Source: Escherichia coli DSM 30083 = JCM 1649 = ATCC 11775 (GTDB lineage: Bacteria > Pseudomonadota > Gammaproteobacteria > Enterobacterales > Enterobacteriaceae). From it: a stretch of DNA of 64,000 nt. The stretch is from contig NZ_CP033091.2 in assembly GCF_003697165.2 (NCBI RefSeq), positions 1 through 64,000 on the forward strand, read 5' to 3'. How positions within the stretch are numbered: position 1 is the first letter of the stretch; the number at the start of each line of letters is the position of its first letter. A program made the position numbers and the translations under genes. Below the pieces are notes generated by a model that was given only the letters and a program-made list of their open reading frames with translations, searched no databases and had not been told where the DNA came from. Below are positions 18,481 to 27,896 of this stretch, piece by piece.

Positions 18481-18775
18481 CTATTTCCACTTCTTTTTCT
18501 TATTAATCGCTCCCCTAATCCACGCATTCATCTGCTCTACAGGCTCTAAAATATTTTTTCTGAGTACTGAGCACAAACTGCTCCATAAAAAACAGACCAC
18601 AAGTTTGGGCATGATACTGATGTAGTCACGTTTTATTGTTTTCATGAAGCTCTCTGCTATTCCATTACTCACCGGACTCCGCACCGCCGTGTTCTTCGAT
18701 TTAAGTCCCAACATCCGAGCGAACTGGCGTGTTTCATTAACCCGGTAGTCAGAGTCAGCGGTCGAAAGACCTCCC
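18481..18775 (-). pseudogene. Diverged IS2-like OrfB fragment
   Basis: Residues reading NETRQFARMLGLKSKNTAVR and GIAESFMKTIKRDYISIMPK match the IS2 OrfB catalytic Glu region, diverged from the intact IS2 at 21337-22667. Sequence on both sides is unrelated: the C-terminal 45 residues (ending in INKKKKWK) are not IS2. It is a small internal scrap without ends. The stretches 18417-18480 and 18776-18930 show nothing recognisable. Confidence 0.7.
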
Positions 18776-18930
18776 AGGTAGCTACTCTGCATACCCACTA
18801 TAATGCAACTATTCTCGTGACGTGTGTTTCAGCTCTCCCCCGGCTATGATACGAGATGGTATGGAGAGCCCTTCTGGGGCCACTGCCTGCACCAGATGCA
18901 ACAGGAAGCCTGATATGAATGCAATTTCTG

Positions 18931-20124
18931 TCAGGACAGGCGGGTAACTTTCTGTGGCCATGGATCAGGGAATACTCCACCCGACATCCACCACTGAATT
19001 TCTTCTTCAGTCAACAAGCAAAGGGATAAGGCATGTGTAAAATCATTAACTTCAGTGGCATTGCCAATGATAGTCAACTGACAGCAGCGATCGCCAAATC
19101 GCCCAGAGGCTGTGTCGATGTGTCGCTGTAGCGCTGAACGTTCTTCACGAGTTAAATTATTGTCAGTATGTTCCAGTACTCCAGCTTTCCAGTAGCCAAT
19201 GAGCGCCAGACTGATGCTTCCTGCTGACTGATTCCAGAGCAGGGCAAGATCATCTCTCCCGGGGAGCCAAAAAAAACCTTTACTGCGATAAACGCCCATG
19301 CCCATAAAGCGGTGACAGGTATCCCATAATCTTTGCGGATGGAATGGCCTGTCGTCCCTGATGACGCGCCATATAAGTTCCTCATTGTTGCACGGAGTAT
19401 CCATGTTTCCTACAAGTGCTTCCAGTTCACTGATGAGTAACTCAACACGGTCAAAATTGTAGTCCGGGATCGCCAGTAATGTGCTCAGTTCAATATTTCC
19501 CCATGATACCGCGAGCACATCCACGGAGGGGTTAAGTGGGTGTATGGCTTTTGCCACAGCGGAGATAATGTCAAAGGGCAGGCGGTCATTTCTGGTCAGC
19601 AGCAGCCTGTTGCAGAACATGATTTGCTCGGCCAGCAAATTCTCCAGGCCGCGTTTGTTATGCCGGAGATTTTCCTGAAGAGTGGGGATCAGTTTTTTCC
19701 CATCATTGTAATCTTCATGGAGCATGACAGTATCAACGAGTGTTAAAAACGCCTTCAGGCGTACACGTGAATGGCGACGCAGGTATTTGACCAGAGGAAG
19801 CGGATGACTGCTTCCGGAGGTTTCAATCAGCATCACATCCGGCTTGTTGTGATCAAGCAGGTGGTTAATTGCGAGATCCATCTTTTTGAGGCCTGCGGGG
19901 CTGCTGATGCTGTCTGCGGTGATACTTACGAAATTATTGTCTTTTGCATCTACAATATCTGTGTTGGCGATCAGCACGCCGTCCACATCCAGTTCGCTCA
20001 TGTCATTGACTATGACAGAGACTGAAAGCTGTTTTTCGTGTGCCTGTATGAGCAGGTTTTTCAGCAGAGTGGTTTTCCCTGCGCCGAGGAAGCCATTGAG
20101 AATGATGACAGATGTTGTTTCCAT
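18931..20124 (-). CDS. CobW-family GTPase lacking the CxCC motif
   Basis: A COG0523/CobW-type P-loop GTPase of 397 residues from the ATG at 20124. Such proteins are metallochaperones for zinc, cobalt or iron. Walker A is residues 11-19 (GFLGAGKTT), Walker B is in VMLIETSGSSHP, and TRND near residue 180 stands for the guanine-specificity N/TKxD. The usual metal-binding CxCC after the first beta-strands is replaced by a Ser-rich SITADSISSP segment. A CobW C-terminal domain follows (about 285-385), including KGFFWLPGR. The frame stays open upstream to 20238, but that extension has no family match. It could be a degenerate chaperone or a variant with another ligand set. No neighbour suggests a metal target. 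Confidence 0.75.
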   Translation of the reverse strand: METTSVIILNGFLGAGKTTLLKNLLIQAHEKQLSVSVIVNDMSELDVDGVLIANTDIVDAKDNNFVSITADSISSPAGLKKMDLAINHLLDHNKPDVMLIETSGSSHPLPLVKYLRRHSRVRLKAFLTLVDTVMLHEDYNDGKKLIPTLQENLRHNKRGLENLLAEQIMFCNRLLLTRNDRLPFDIISAVAKAIHPLNPSVDVLAVSWGNIELSTLLAIPDYNFDRVELLISELEALVGNMDTPCNNEELIWRVIRDDRPFHPQRLWDTCHRFMGMGVYRSKGFFWLPGRDDLALLWNQSAGSISLALIGYWKAGVLEHTDNNLTREERSALQRHIDTASGRFGDRCCQLTIIGNATEVNDFTHALSLCLLTEEEIQWWMSGGVFPDPWPQKVTRLS

Positions 20125-20538
20125 ATCAGCAGTACACCAGTTAGTTAGCGAGGAAGGCGCTTGGTGGTACAAAGAGCATCCGGATTGAATCGCATAACGT
20201 CGACGGGAGTTGTTGTCGTTTTTCCTGTGAGGTCTCAACCTGCCACAGAACGCACCGGACTTATTGGTATTTAGTCTCCATCAGCATAATTATCACCATT
20301 TTTATCTCCGGGGGAAGATTTGTTCTGAACAGGAGTGGGAGGTGTGACCTCCTGAAAGTAATTACAGATTGCTAGTTGTTGTATTTTTATTCGAATATGT
20401 CTCTTCGTATCAGTGATAGCACCTAGATAAAGTATATTCCGGGAGCGTTATCTGTTCTAGATATCAGAGAGTCAGTCATTTGTAAAAAAGAGAGCTGCAT
20501 CATTCTATTTTTCCTGTCTATTCACCCTGTTGTCGTAT

Positions 20539-20763
20539 CTAAAAGACATCCGTTCCGAGGATGTCGGGCACCCGTTCTGTACTAAGATACATAGCTTTTG
20601 GGTCTGCACTATTTGGAACCGACAGAAGTCTGTCTGTGATATCCGCATTTTTCTGTGTGCGATATATTCCGAAAAACTTCAAACCACTTAAAAGAGGTGT
20701 TTCCGGAGGATAAGTTCGACCAGGGAATAGTGTTTCCTGGTAAGTGTGGCGGAGCCAGTTCAC
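20539..20763 (-). CDS. Unrecognised 74-codon open frame
   Basis: A short frame with a GTG start and no clear ribosome site, upstream of the CobW-type gene on the same strand. The product has no signal peptide, membrane segment or motif that I recognise. It may be a gene fragment, because the surrounding 20240-20860 holds nothing else identifiable. Confidence 0.2.
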   Translation of the reverse strand: MNWLRHTYQETLFPGRTYPPETPLLSGLKFFGIYRTQKNADITDRLLSVPNSADPKAMYLSTERVPDILGTDVF

Positions 20764-20859
20764 CAGGAGTATCTTTCTTATCCAGTTATACTGGATTTTA
20801 TTAGATGATCACCCTACCCTGCAGCAGTACGCTGACGGTGTTTTTTTGGGAGAACCATT

Positions 20860-21236
20860 ATGAATAACGTCATCTTTGATTGGTATTTATCTAGGCAAAA
20901 ATTCATTCAACGTCCACTGCCAAGATGCAACAGGCAGAGTCCTTAACTGTCAGAATCCAAGTGCTCGAAATTATTCGAATTCCTTACTAATTCCTCCTAC
21001 ACAACTATTGTTATGGAAGCTTGCGAAGATGCTCACTATATGGCACGGAAATTTTCGGAAATGCGTCATAAAACAAAGCTAATACCTCCTCATTTTGTCC
21101 AACCCTTCGTTAAAATTAATAAAAATGATTTCTTTGAGGCTGAAACCATATGTGAAGTTACATCAAGCCATCAATGAGATTTGTAGCATTAGGAGCTGAA
21201 TCCCAGCAGAGGATTCCACTTTTCATCCGTCGTTGA
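20860..21236 (+). pseudogene. IS110-family transposase 5' remnant
   Basis: From the ATG at 20860 the sequence reads MNNVIFDW and, after a shift, IGIYLGKNSFNVHCQDATGR. This is the N terminus of an IS110-type DEDD transposase (normally GIDLGKNSFHVHCQD). Later blocks in other frames resemble VKSNKNDFxDAEAICEA near 21110-21160. The first catalytic Asp is replaced by Tyr and several frameshifts are present. The IS2 at 21337 lies just beyond its surviving end. Confidence 0.7.
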
Positions 21237-21347
21237 CAATGGCCTTGAAAAACGCCGTTACTCACCGTTCTCCTTCACGGTAATACGCAGTTATAGTTGC
21301 AGAGCAATGTAATGGATCTTTTATATTAAGAAATTGTGGATTTGCCC

Positions 21348-22253
21348 CTATATTTCCAGACATCTGTTATCACTTAACCCATTACAAGCCCGCTGCCGCA
21401 GATATTCCCGTGGCGAGCGATAACCCAGCGCACTATGCGGATGCCATTCGTTATAATGCTCGAACGCCTCTGCAAGGTTCTTTGCTGCCGTTAACCCGTC
21501 TGGTTTGGGCATGATACTGATGTAGTCACGCTTTATCGTTTTCACGAAGCTCTCTGCTATGCCGTTACTCTCCGGACTCCGCATCGCCGTGTTCTTCGGT
21601 TCAAGCCCCAACATCCGGGCAAACTGCCGTGTTTCATTAGCCCGGTAGCATGAACCATTATCCGTCAGCCACTCTACTGGAGACGCCGGAAGCTCGTTGC
21701 CGAAGCGGCGTTCCACCGCTCCCAGCATGACGTCCTGTACTGTTTCACTGTTGAAGCCGCCCGTAGTAACCGCCCAGTGCAGTGCCTCACGGTCACAGCA
21801 GTCCAGCGCGAACGTGACTCGCAGTTTTTCTCCGTTATCACAGCGGAACTCGAACCCGTCAGAGCACCATCGCTGATTACTTTCTTTCACAGCCACTCTG
21901 CCTGTATGTGCCCGTTTCGATGGCGGTACAGCAGGTTTTCGCTCAAGCAACAGCGCATTCTGGCGCATGATCCGGTAAACACGTTTGGCATTGATCGCAG
22001 GCATACCATCAAGTTCTGCCTGTCTGCGAAGCAGCGCCCATACCCGACGATAACCATACGTGGGCAGCTCTCCGATAACATGGTGTATACGGAGAAGCAC
22101 ATCCGTATCATCAGTGTGACGACTGCGGCGGCCATCCATCCAGTCATCGGTTCGTCTGAGAATGACGTGCAACTGCGCACGCGACACCCGGAGACAACGG
22201 CTGACTAAGCTTACTCCCCATCCCCGGGCAATAAGGGCGCGTGCGCTATCCAC
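21348..22253 (-). CDS. insD: IS2 transposase OrfB (InsD-type)
   Basis: The full 301-residue catalytic frame. The DDE region is visible: Asp in RWCSDGFEFRC, Asp in EWLTDNGSCYRANE, and Glu in SPESNGIAESFVKTIKRDY. It overlaps OrfA and is normally made as OrfAB by a -1 frameshift. The slippery A6G is present at 22253-22259 on the minus strand. Confidence 0.95.
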   Translation of the reverse strand: MDSARALIARGWGVSLVSRCLRVSRAQLHVILRRTDDWMDGRRSRHTDDTDVLLRIHHVIGELPTYGYRRVWALLRRQAELDGMPAINAKRVYRIMRQNALLLERKPAVPPSKRAHTGRVAVKESNQRWCSDGFEFRCDNGEKLRVTFALDCCDREALHWAVTTGGFNSETVQDVMLGAVERRFGNELPASPVEWLTDNGSCYRANETRQFARMLGLEPKNTAMRSPESNGIAESFVKTIKRDYISIMPKPDGLTAAKNLAEAFEHYNEWHPHSALGYRSPREYLRQRACNGLSDNRCLEI

Positions 22254-22576
22254 TTTTTTGCCCGTCCATATTCAACGGCTTCTTTGAGGAGTTCATTTTC
22301 CATCGTTTTCTTGCCGAGCAGGCGCTGGAGTTCTTTAATCTGCTTCATGGCGGCAGCAAGTTCAGAGGCAGGAACAACCTGTTCTCCGGCGGCGACAGCA
22401 GTAAGACTTCCTTCCTGGTATTGCTTACACCAGAGAAATAACTGGCTGGCTGCTACACCATGTTGCCGGGCAACGAGGGAGACCGTCATCCCCGGTTCAA
22501 AGCTCTGCTGAACAATTGCGATCTTTTCCTGTGTGGTACGCCGTCTGCGTTTCTCCGGCCCTAAGACATCAATCAT
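22211..22576 (-). CDS. insC: IS2 OrfA (InsC-type)
   Basis: A 121-residue DNA-binding protein from the ATG at 22576 (MIDVLGPEKRRRRTT). It contains a helix-turn-helix (TVSLVARQHGVAASQLFLW) and a C-terminal coiled-coil (AAAMKQIKELQRLLGKKTME). It represses the IS2 promoter and supplies the N-terminal half of the fused transposase. An in-frame upstream extension to 22621 is not used in IS2. Confidence 0.93.
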   Translation of the reverse strand: MIDVLGPEKRRRRTTQEKIAIVQQSFEPGMTVSLVARQHGVAASQLFLWCKQYQEGSLTAVAAGEQVVPASELAAAMKQIKELQRLLGKKTMENELLKEAVEYGRAKKWIAHAPLLPGDGE

Positions 22577-22667
22577 CTGTTCTCCAATGACTAGTCTAAA
22601 AACTAGTATTAAGACTATCACTTATTTAAGTGATACTGGTTGTCTGGAGATTCAGGGGGCCAGTCTA

Positions 22668-23187
22668 AGGTGCACGAATCCTAGAGGCAGAATGTTTCTC
22701 CACATGCTTGTGGAGAAACCGCCGCATTTTGCCCGTTCTGTACGATACACCGTAGCCAGAGATAAGATATTCTGTTGCTGTATGCTACATACATTACACT
22801 ATACGAAATCAGGTCTGTTCAATCAGTAAGGAAATAAACGGACAAACGTTATGTAACCCAGACAGAGATATATTGTCTGGGAAAATAGTGGCTTTTGTGG
22901 CGAAAACTAGTAAAACAGCAACCCGAACCACTTGATGTGCATCGTTTTTGATTATTCCCGTATACTCTTGCAGAAGGAGTTCTCCGTCGGGCTACTGTCA
23001 TGGTTAATGCGGGGAATATGGCGACAATACAACACACCTAAAAGAGTAATGGACAGATGAAGCGGTTTATTCATTTCCCATGATTCTGAGTACCTACCAA
23101 GTCTGAGTAACCACTTTTATACTTTTAATTTTCGTTCATTTAGCTATCGTTTAATTATTATCACATAGGATTCTGCCGTTTTTAACA
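22668..23187. other. Gap between IS2 and iss
   Basis: About 520 bases. A hairpin (arms CCCAGACA and TGTCTGGG, about 22858-22882) could be a terminator or element end. No gene is recognised. The promoter of iss should be in the AT-rich last 100 bases; this part derives from the lambdoid bor control region. Confidence 0.4.
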
Positions 23188-23496
23188 ATGCAGGATAATA
23201 AGATGAAAAAAATGTTATTTTCTGCCGCTCTGGCAATGCTTATTACAGGATGTGCTCAACAAACGTTTACTGTTGGAAACAAACCGACAGCAGTAACACC
23301 AAAGGAAACCATCACTCATCATTTCTTCGTTTCGGGAATTGGACAAGAGAAAACTGTTGATGCAGCCAAAATTTGTGGCGGTGCAGAAAATGTTGTTAAA
23401 ACAGAAACTCAGCAAACATTCGTAAATGGATTGCTCGGTTTTATCACTTTTGGCATCTATACTCCGCTGGAAGCCCGGGTATATTGCTCACAATAG
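23188..23496 (+). CDS. iss: Iss, Bor-family serum-survival lipoprotein
   Basis: Increased-serum-survival protein of 102 residues, a homologue of phage lambda Bor. It is an outer-membrane lipoprotein that reduces complement killing. The signal peptide (MKKMLFSAALAMLITG) ends at a lipobox with Cys22. The remainder carries the Bor-family text ETITHHFFVSGIGQEKTVDA and NGLLGFITFGIYTPLEARV. The annotated start (MQDNK) is that of iss; the MKKM start five codons later is possible. It faces a decayed Rz/Rz1 gene pair, the same order as Rz-bor in lambda. This shows that it reached the plasmid with a piece of lambdoid prophage. Confidence 0.95.
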   Translation: MQDNKMKKMLFSAALAMLITGCAQQTFTVGNKPTAVTPKETITHHFFVSGIGQEKTVDAAKICGGAENVVKTETQQTFVNGLLGFITFGIYTPLEARVYCSQ

Positions 23497-23517
23497 TTGC
23501 CCATCGATATGGGGAGC

Positions 23518-23792
23518 TCATCTGCACTGTTCATTAATATACTTCTGGGCTCCCTACAGTTGTTTTTGCATAGTGATAAGCCTCTCTCTGAGGGAGGAAA
23601 TAATCCTGTTCAGCGATGTCTGCCAGTCGGGGGGGCTGCATTATCCACGCCCGAGGCGGTGGTGGCTTCACGCGGGGATGGGCAGATTGATCTGATATGC
23701 AACCGACGACGACCAGCGGCAACATCATCACGCAGAGCTTCATTTTCAGATTTGGGCCACCTTTTGATTTCTCGTTTAACTTTTGCAGTCAC
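23518..23792 (-). pseudogene. Lambdoid Rz with nested Rz1 spanin remnant
   Basis: One frame reads NEALRDDVAAGRRRLHIRSI and REATTASGVDNAA, the C-terminal half of lambda-type Rz. A second, overlapping frame starts MKLCVMMLPLVVVGC and continues VKPPPPRAWIMQPP, the Rz1 lipoprotein with its lipobox and proline run. The Rz tail (RERLITMQKQL, then QKYINEQCR) is found after shifts near the G7 run at 23630 and near 23575, with one stop codon. The N-terminal half of Rz is absent. Rz and Rz1 normally form the spanin complex that disrupts the outer membrane in lysis; this copy cannot. Confidence 0.85.
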
Positions 23793-23835
23793 CAGACTGT
23801 GATTTATTTTAACAAATCAATAGCTTTCATAAAAT

Positions 23836-23887
23836 TCTCGAAGCTGAAAGCTTAACTGAACCAACCAGCCTGGCTGGTGTTTTCTAA
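23836..23887 (-). mobile_element. Orphan IS200-type terminal hairpin
   Basis: The sequence CGAAGCTGAAAGCTT followed by an AACCAGCCTGGCTGGT hairpin and a TTTTCT tail closely parallels the reverse complement of the IS200 left end at 15271-15330. No tnpA is attached. It is either a relic of an IS200-like element or a palindrome-associated miniature element. Nothing else is seen in 23888-24360 apart from a weak long-loop inverted repeat (ACCCGCCAAC and GCTGGCGGGT). Confidence 0.5.
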
Positions 23888-24367
23888 AGACAAAAAGGCC
23901 ATCAGCAAAACACTGATAGTCTGAATCACCTTTATCAATCATGTATGAAGAAAATATGCGCAATTAGTTGACAGTGATTATCATTTTCATTAAAAAGAGC
24001 GCGTAGCATTCTTATTTCATGAGGAAATTTACCCGCCAACAACCTGAGTAGCGAAAGCTGTTCATCCCCAATATTTTTGCTGGCGGGTTCTTTTTTCTAC
24101 TGTCCTCCTCCCCAGAGGAAGCATTCCCATTAATCATTACTGGCGAGGAGGCAAGAGAAAAAGTCGGTTCTTTGTCCCTAAATAACAGCATCATTTCAGT
24201 CCATGCAAAATCTGATTTACCAGCTCACATAATAACCTGATGATACACAGTGTAAGTTCACAGAGATATTGCAATTGCCTCCGGATAAGTAAGGGGAGAT
24301 TGCACTATGCAAATGCAGCACCTGAGGTTGGCTATCCTAAGCAGCCGATTATGCGTTGAGGCTTTCA

Positions 24368-25345
24368 GTGATGGCTGATATAGCAACAATGAGAATGAAG
24401 GCTCTGCACTTCTGGGATAAACACGGTATTTCTGCAGCTTCTGAAGCCTTTGGCGTATCCTGCCGCACGCTTTACTGGTGGCGTCAGTTACTGATCAAGG
24501 GAGGACCTGAGGGGCTAATCCCGCACAGTAAGGCACCTCTGGTGCGACGAAAAAAGCACTGGCATCCCGATGTGCTGAAAGAGATTCGACGCCTCAGGAC
24601 AGAGCTGCCGAACCTCGGTAAAGAGCAGATTTTTGTTCGCCTGAAGCCCTGGTGCGCATAACGCCATCAGACCTGCCCGAGTGTTTCCACCATCGGCAGA
24701 ATGATCGCCACCGCACACGATAAAATGCGGATGATACCAGTACGTCTGAGCTCGCGGGGTAAGGCTCTGCTTGTCAAAAAGCGAACCACCACCCCCCCGC
24801 AGGCCAAAGCACTACCGTCCGGTAAAGACAGGAGAGCTCATTGGGATGGACGCCATTGAGCTCAGAATGGGTGAAATGCGTCGCTATATCATTACCATGA
24901 TCGACGAACACAGCGATTATGTACTGGCGCTGGCTGTGCCGTCGCTCAACAGTGATATCGTCAATCACTTTTTCAGCCGTGCAGCCCGGCTGTTCCCTGT
25001 CGGTATCAGCCAGATCATCACAGATAACGGGAAAGAGTTCCTGGGAAGCTTTGACAAAACGCTGCAGGAAGCCGCCATCAAACACCTCTGGACCTATCCC
25101 TACACGCCAAAAATGAACGCTATCTGTGAACGTTTTAACCGGGCATTAAGAGAGCAATTCATTGAATTTAATGAAATTTTACTCTTTGAGGATCTGGCGT
25201 TGTTTAACCTGAAACTGGCGGAATATCTGGCGCTGTATAACAGCAAAAGACTCCACAAGGCGCTCGCACTAACGACGCCCGTGGAATATATTTTAAAAGA
25301 GAACAAAAATTGCAATATGTGGTGGACCCATACACAGCAAACGCA
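24368..25345 (+). pseudogene. IS481-family transposase, twice frameshifted
   Basis: The first part (ADIATMRMKALHFWDKHGIS) has the helix-turn-helix of IS481/IS3-like enzymes and stops near 24660. The frame resumes as CPSVSTIGRMIATAHDKMRM, shifts again at the C7 run near 24793, then continues as an integrase core: Asp in ELIGMDAIELRMG, Asp in QIITDNGKEFLGSF, and Glu in NAICERFNRALREQFIEF. Full length would be about 325 codons. No inverted ends are clear. The short tail to 25406 is unrelated read-through. Confidence 0.75.
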
Positions 25346-25406
25346 CAGGCCGCCCCGGTTGGGTAGATATGTGGGATGGCTGGTTCAGACTTCAGGATAT
25401 GGTTGA

Positions 25407-26170
25407 GGCTGGTGATGAAGTCTCTTTATCAGGAGATCTGATCAAGAGACAGCCGCGCAGGGGGATTCACTATGCTGGATTCTTTTAACAAATTCTCCGC
25501 TAACCAAAAAATAGACTTTTTGCATTCGTAAATGCGTTAAGAGATAATTTTTAAAGTTCCATCAATCTCCCGGCCAGTTCGTCTCGCGGCATTACTCACT
25601 ATCCGCACAACTTCAGTAAGATCATGACTTTTTCAATCGTTATCTGTTGACCAAGCTTTGAAACCACTAGCGTCCCGTCAACCTGACCTGGAATCGTCGA
25701 GAACCGCCCATAGTTGTGAATTGGCTAGAGTGTGATGGAAAGCAACGCTAAACGACCTAGTCACACATTCTCTTTTCCCTAACAATGACCATTTAGTGAA
25801 ATAACGTATCCAAAATGATGACGTGAAAGCCTGATACTGGCAGCGAAAAGCCGAAAAAACTCACCTGGTCAGGAGCAAAAATCGGATTATTCGCCAACAG
25901 CGTAATATCAGCAGTAGTTCTCGACACGCTTGCGCTATAGACAGAGGATGAAACGCTGCTGGTCGGAGTTCTCTATACATTTTTGGCGACGGCAGAACCG
26001 CTCACCAATGCCTTAACGTCTATCAGCCTTCCGGTGAGTTGGAACAGCATGCTCAGCGTTTGCAAGATATTCTCCACGGTCTGTAGCAGCGTAGGTTTCA
26101 ATTTAAATATCCCCAGATAGCCCTCTGGGAGCTTCCCTTTTTATTAAGTTTTAATTACCGTTGCAATAGT
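25407..26170. other. Gap before the iro locus, no gene recognised
   Basis: About 760 bases with no frame that I can identify and no repeats. The sequence looks like decayed coding DNA in several frames. A small inverted repeat around AGCCCTCTGGGAGCTTCC near 26117 could be a terminator. Confidence 0.35.
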
Positions 26171-26175
26171 TAAAT

Positions 26176-26194
26176 GATATTGGTAATTATTATC
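26176..26194 (+). promoter_or_regulatory. Fur box upstream of iroBCDE
   Basis: GATATTGGTAATTATTATC matches the 19-base Fur consensus at 16 positions. It lies about 450 bases before the iroB ATG, so the transcript would have a long leader (26195-26641) in which no gene is evident. Iron-loaded Fur is known to repress iro genes. Confidence 0.7.
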
Positions 26195-26641
26195 ATTAGC
26201 ATTTGTGTCTGTGTTGTTTCTGGTAAGGCTGAAAGGGAACAAACATCGCCTGTACAACGGCGTTTTTACTTACAGACCAGCGAAGGCGAGACTATCAGGA
26301 TGATGCATCGTGTGTCTAAGAAATCACGGTTCTTTCCAGATTCGTTGTTCGGTCTAACACTGCACAAATGCGTCAGAACATCCCGGCGTAGCTGTCCGAC
26401 GCCATTTGGGCTGTTCAACAGGACAATGGCGCGTAAGCGTTAATGGAAGTGGGGATACGGAGTTCCCTGTTCACCTGTGTATGTCACGGAAAAGTCTCTG
26501 ACTGAGCTGTCCATAACGCTGGTGAAGCACAAATGGCGCAGCATCTGGTAAAGCAGGTTTAACGAAAAGTCGTGTCCTGCTGCTGGCATATGAGTGCGTC
26601 GACTGCCTGATTTAGATCGTCAAGCGGAGAGGGATTTTCTC

Positions 26642-27757
26642 ATGCGTATTTTGTTTGTAGGCCCGCCTCTCTATGGGCTGTTGTATCCTGTGCTGTCTCT
26701 GGCGCAGGCATTTCGCGTTAACGGTCATGAAGTGCTGATCGCCAGTGGAGGACAATTCGCACAAAAAGCGGCAGAGGCCGGGTTGGTGGTGTTTGACGCC
26801 GCACCCGGTCTGGATTCCGAAGCTGGTTACCGCCACCATGAGGCACAGCGGAAAAAAAGTAATATCGGAACCCAAATGGGCAACTTCTCATTCTTCAGCG
26901 AAGAAATGGCCGACCATCTGGTGGAGTTTGCCGGACACTGGCGGCCTGACCTCATCATCTACCCTCCGCTCGGAGTCATCGGGCCGCTGATTGCCGCCAA
27001 ATATGATATACCGGTCGTGATGCAAACCGTAGGCTTCGGCCATACCCCCTGGCATATCAAGGGTGTAACGCGTTCGCTCACGGACGCCTATCGTCGCCAC
27101 AATGTGGGGGCCACACCACGTGATATGGCCTGGATCGACGTAACACCGCCGAGTATGAGCATTCTGGAAAACGACGGTGAACCCATTATTCCGATGCAGT
27201 ACGTCCCGTATAACGGTGGCGCGGTGTGGGAACCATGGTGGGAGAGAAGGCCCGAGCGTAAACGTCTGCTGGTGAGTCTCGGCACTGTCAAACCGATGGT
27301 TGACGGCCTTGATCTAATCGCCTGGGTTATGGATTCTGCCAGTGAGGTCGATGCCGAGATCATCCTGCATATTTCAGCCAATGCGCGGTCCGATTTGCGC
27401 TCGCTGCCGTCAAATGTTCGCCTGGTTGACTGGATACCCATGGGTGTCTTCCTCAACGGCGCAGATGGTTTCATTCATCATGGCGGAGCAGGCAATACCC
27501 TGACAGCGCTACACGCTGGTATTCCACAAATCGTCTTCGGCCAGGGAGCCGATCGCCCGGTAAATGCCCGCGTTGTTGCCGAACGCGGCTGCGGGATTAT
27601 CCCTGGCGACGTCGGCCTGTCGAGTAACATGATCAATGCTTTCCTCAACAATCGCTCACTTCGCAAAGCCTCTGAAGAGGTAGCAGCGGAAATGGCGGCG
27701 CAACCCTGCCCAGGTGAAGTGGCGAAAAGCCTGATCACAATGGTACAGAAAGGGTAA
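26642..27757 (+). CDS. iroB: IroB, enterobactin C-glucosyltransferase
   Basis: C-glucosyltransferase that adds glucose to the catechol rings of enterobactin, making salmochelins that escape host lipocalin-2. The protein has 371 residues from the ATG at 26642, which follows a strong GGAGAGGG ribosome site; a 16-codon upstream extension is not expected. It has a GT-B fold of the GT1 type: the N-terminal Rossmann half begins MRILFVGPPLYGLLYPVLSL, and the C-terminal donor-binding signature is FIHHGGAGNTLTALHAGIPQ near residue 277. It is first in iroBCDE, 139 bases before iroC. Confidence 0.96.
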   Translation: MRILFVGPPLYGLLYPVLSLAQAFRVNGHEVLIASGGQFAQKAAEAGLVVFDAAPGLDSEAGYRHHEAQRKKSNIGTQMGNFSFFSEEMADHLVEFAGHWRPDLIIYPPLGVIGPLIAAKYDIPVVMQTVGFGHTPWHIKGVTRSLTDAYRRHNVGATPRDMAWIDVTPPSMSILENDGEPIIPMQYVPYNGGAVWEPWWERRPERKRLLVSLGTVKPMVDGLDLIAWVMDSASEVDAEIILHISANARSDLRSLPSNVRLVDWIPMGVFLNGADGFIHHGGAGNTLTALHAGIPQIVFGQGADRPVNARVVAERGCGIIPGDVGLSSNMINAFLNNRSLRKASEEVAAEMAAQPCPGEVAKSLITMVQKG

Positions 27758-27896
27758 CCACTACACCTTCATGATAATCATATGCCAGCACCCATCCAGG
27801 AGTCATGCATCCATAACAATGCGGGACCGGAGCGTGCTGGCTTTTTTGCGGAACGATCCGGCCAGTGGATCGTATTTTACAGACGGAGGAGGCTTA

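Larger units (their letters stand above)
21337..22667 (-). mobile_element. IS2 (IS3 family), complete, no target duplication
   Basis: The span is exactly 1331 bp, the length of IS2. It runs from the right end TGGATTTGCCCCTATATTTC (plus strand, 21337) to the reverse complement of the left end TAGACTGGCCCCCTGAATCT at 22667. The bases outside (AATTG at 21332-21336 and AGGTG at 22668-22672) do not match. The expected 5-bp target duplication is therefore absent, suggesting deletion or recombination after insertion. Confidence 0.95.

Noticed and set aside
24012..24194. 60-codon minus-strand frame
   Set aside because: It spans an inverted repeat with a T-rich side and has no motif; it is better explained as non-coding.
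26174..26443. 89-codon frame in the iroB leader
   Set aside because: It begins inside the Fur box and shows no conserved content; treated as the untranslated leader.
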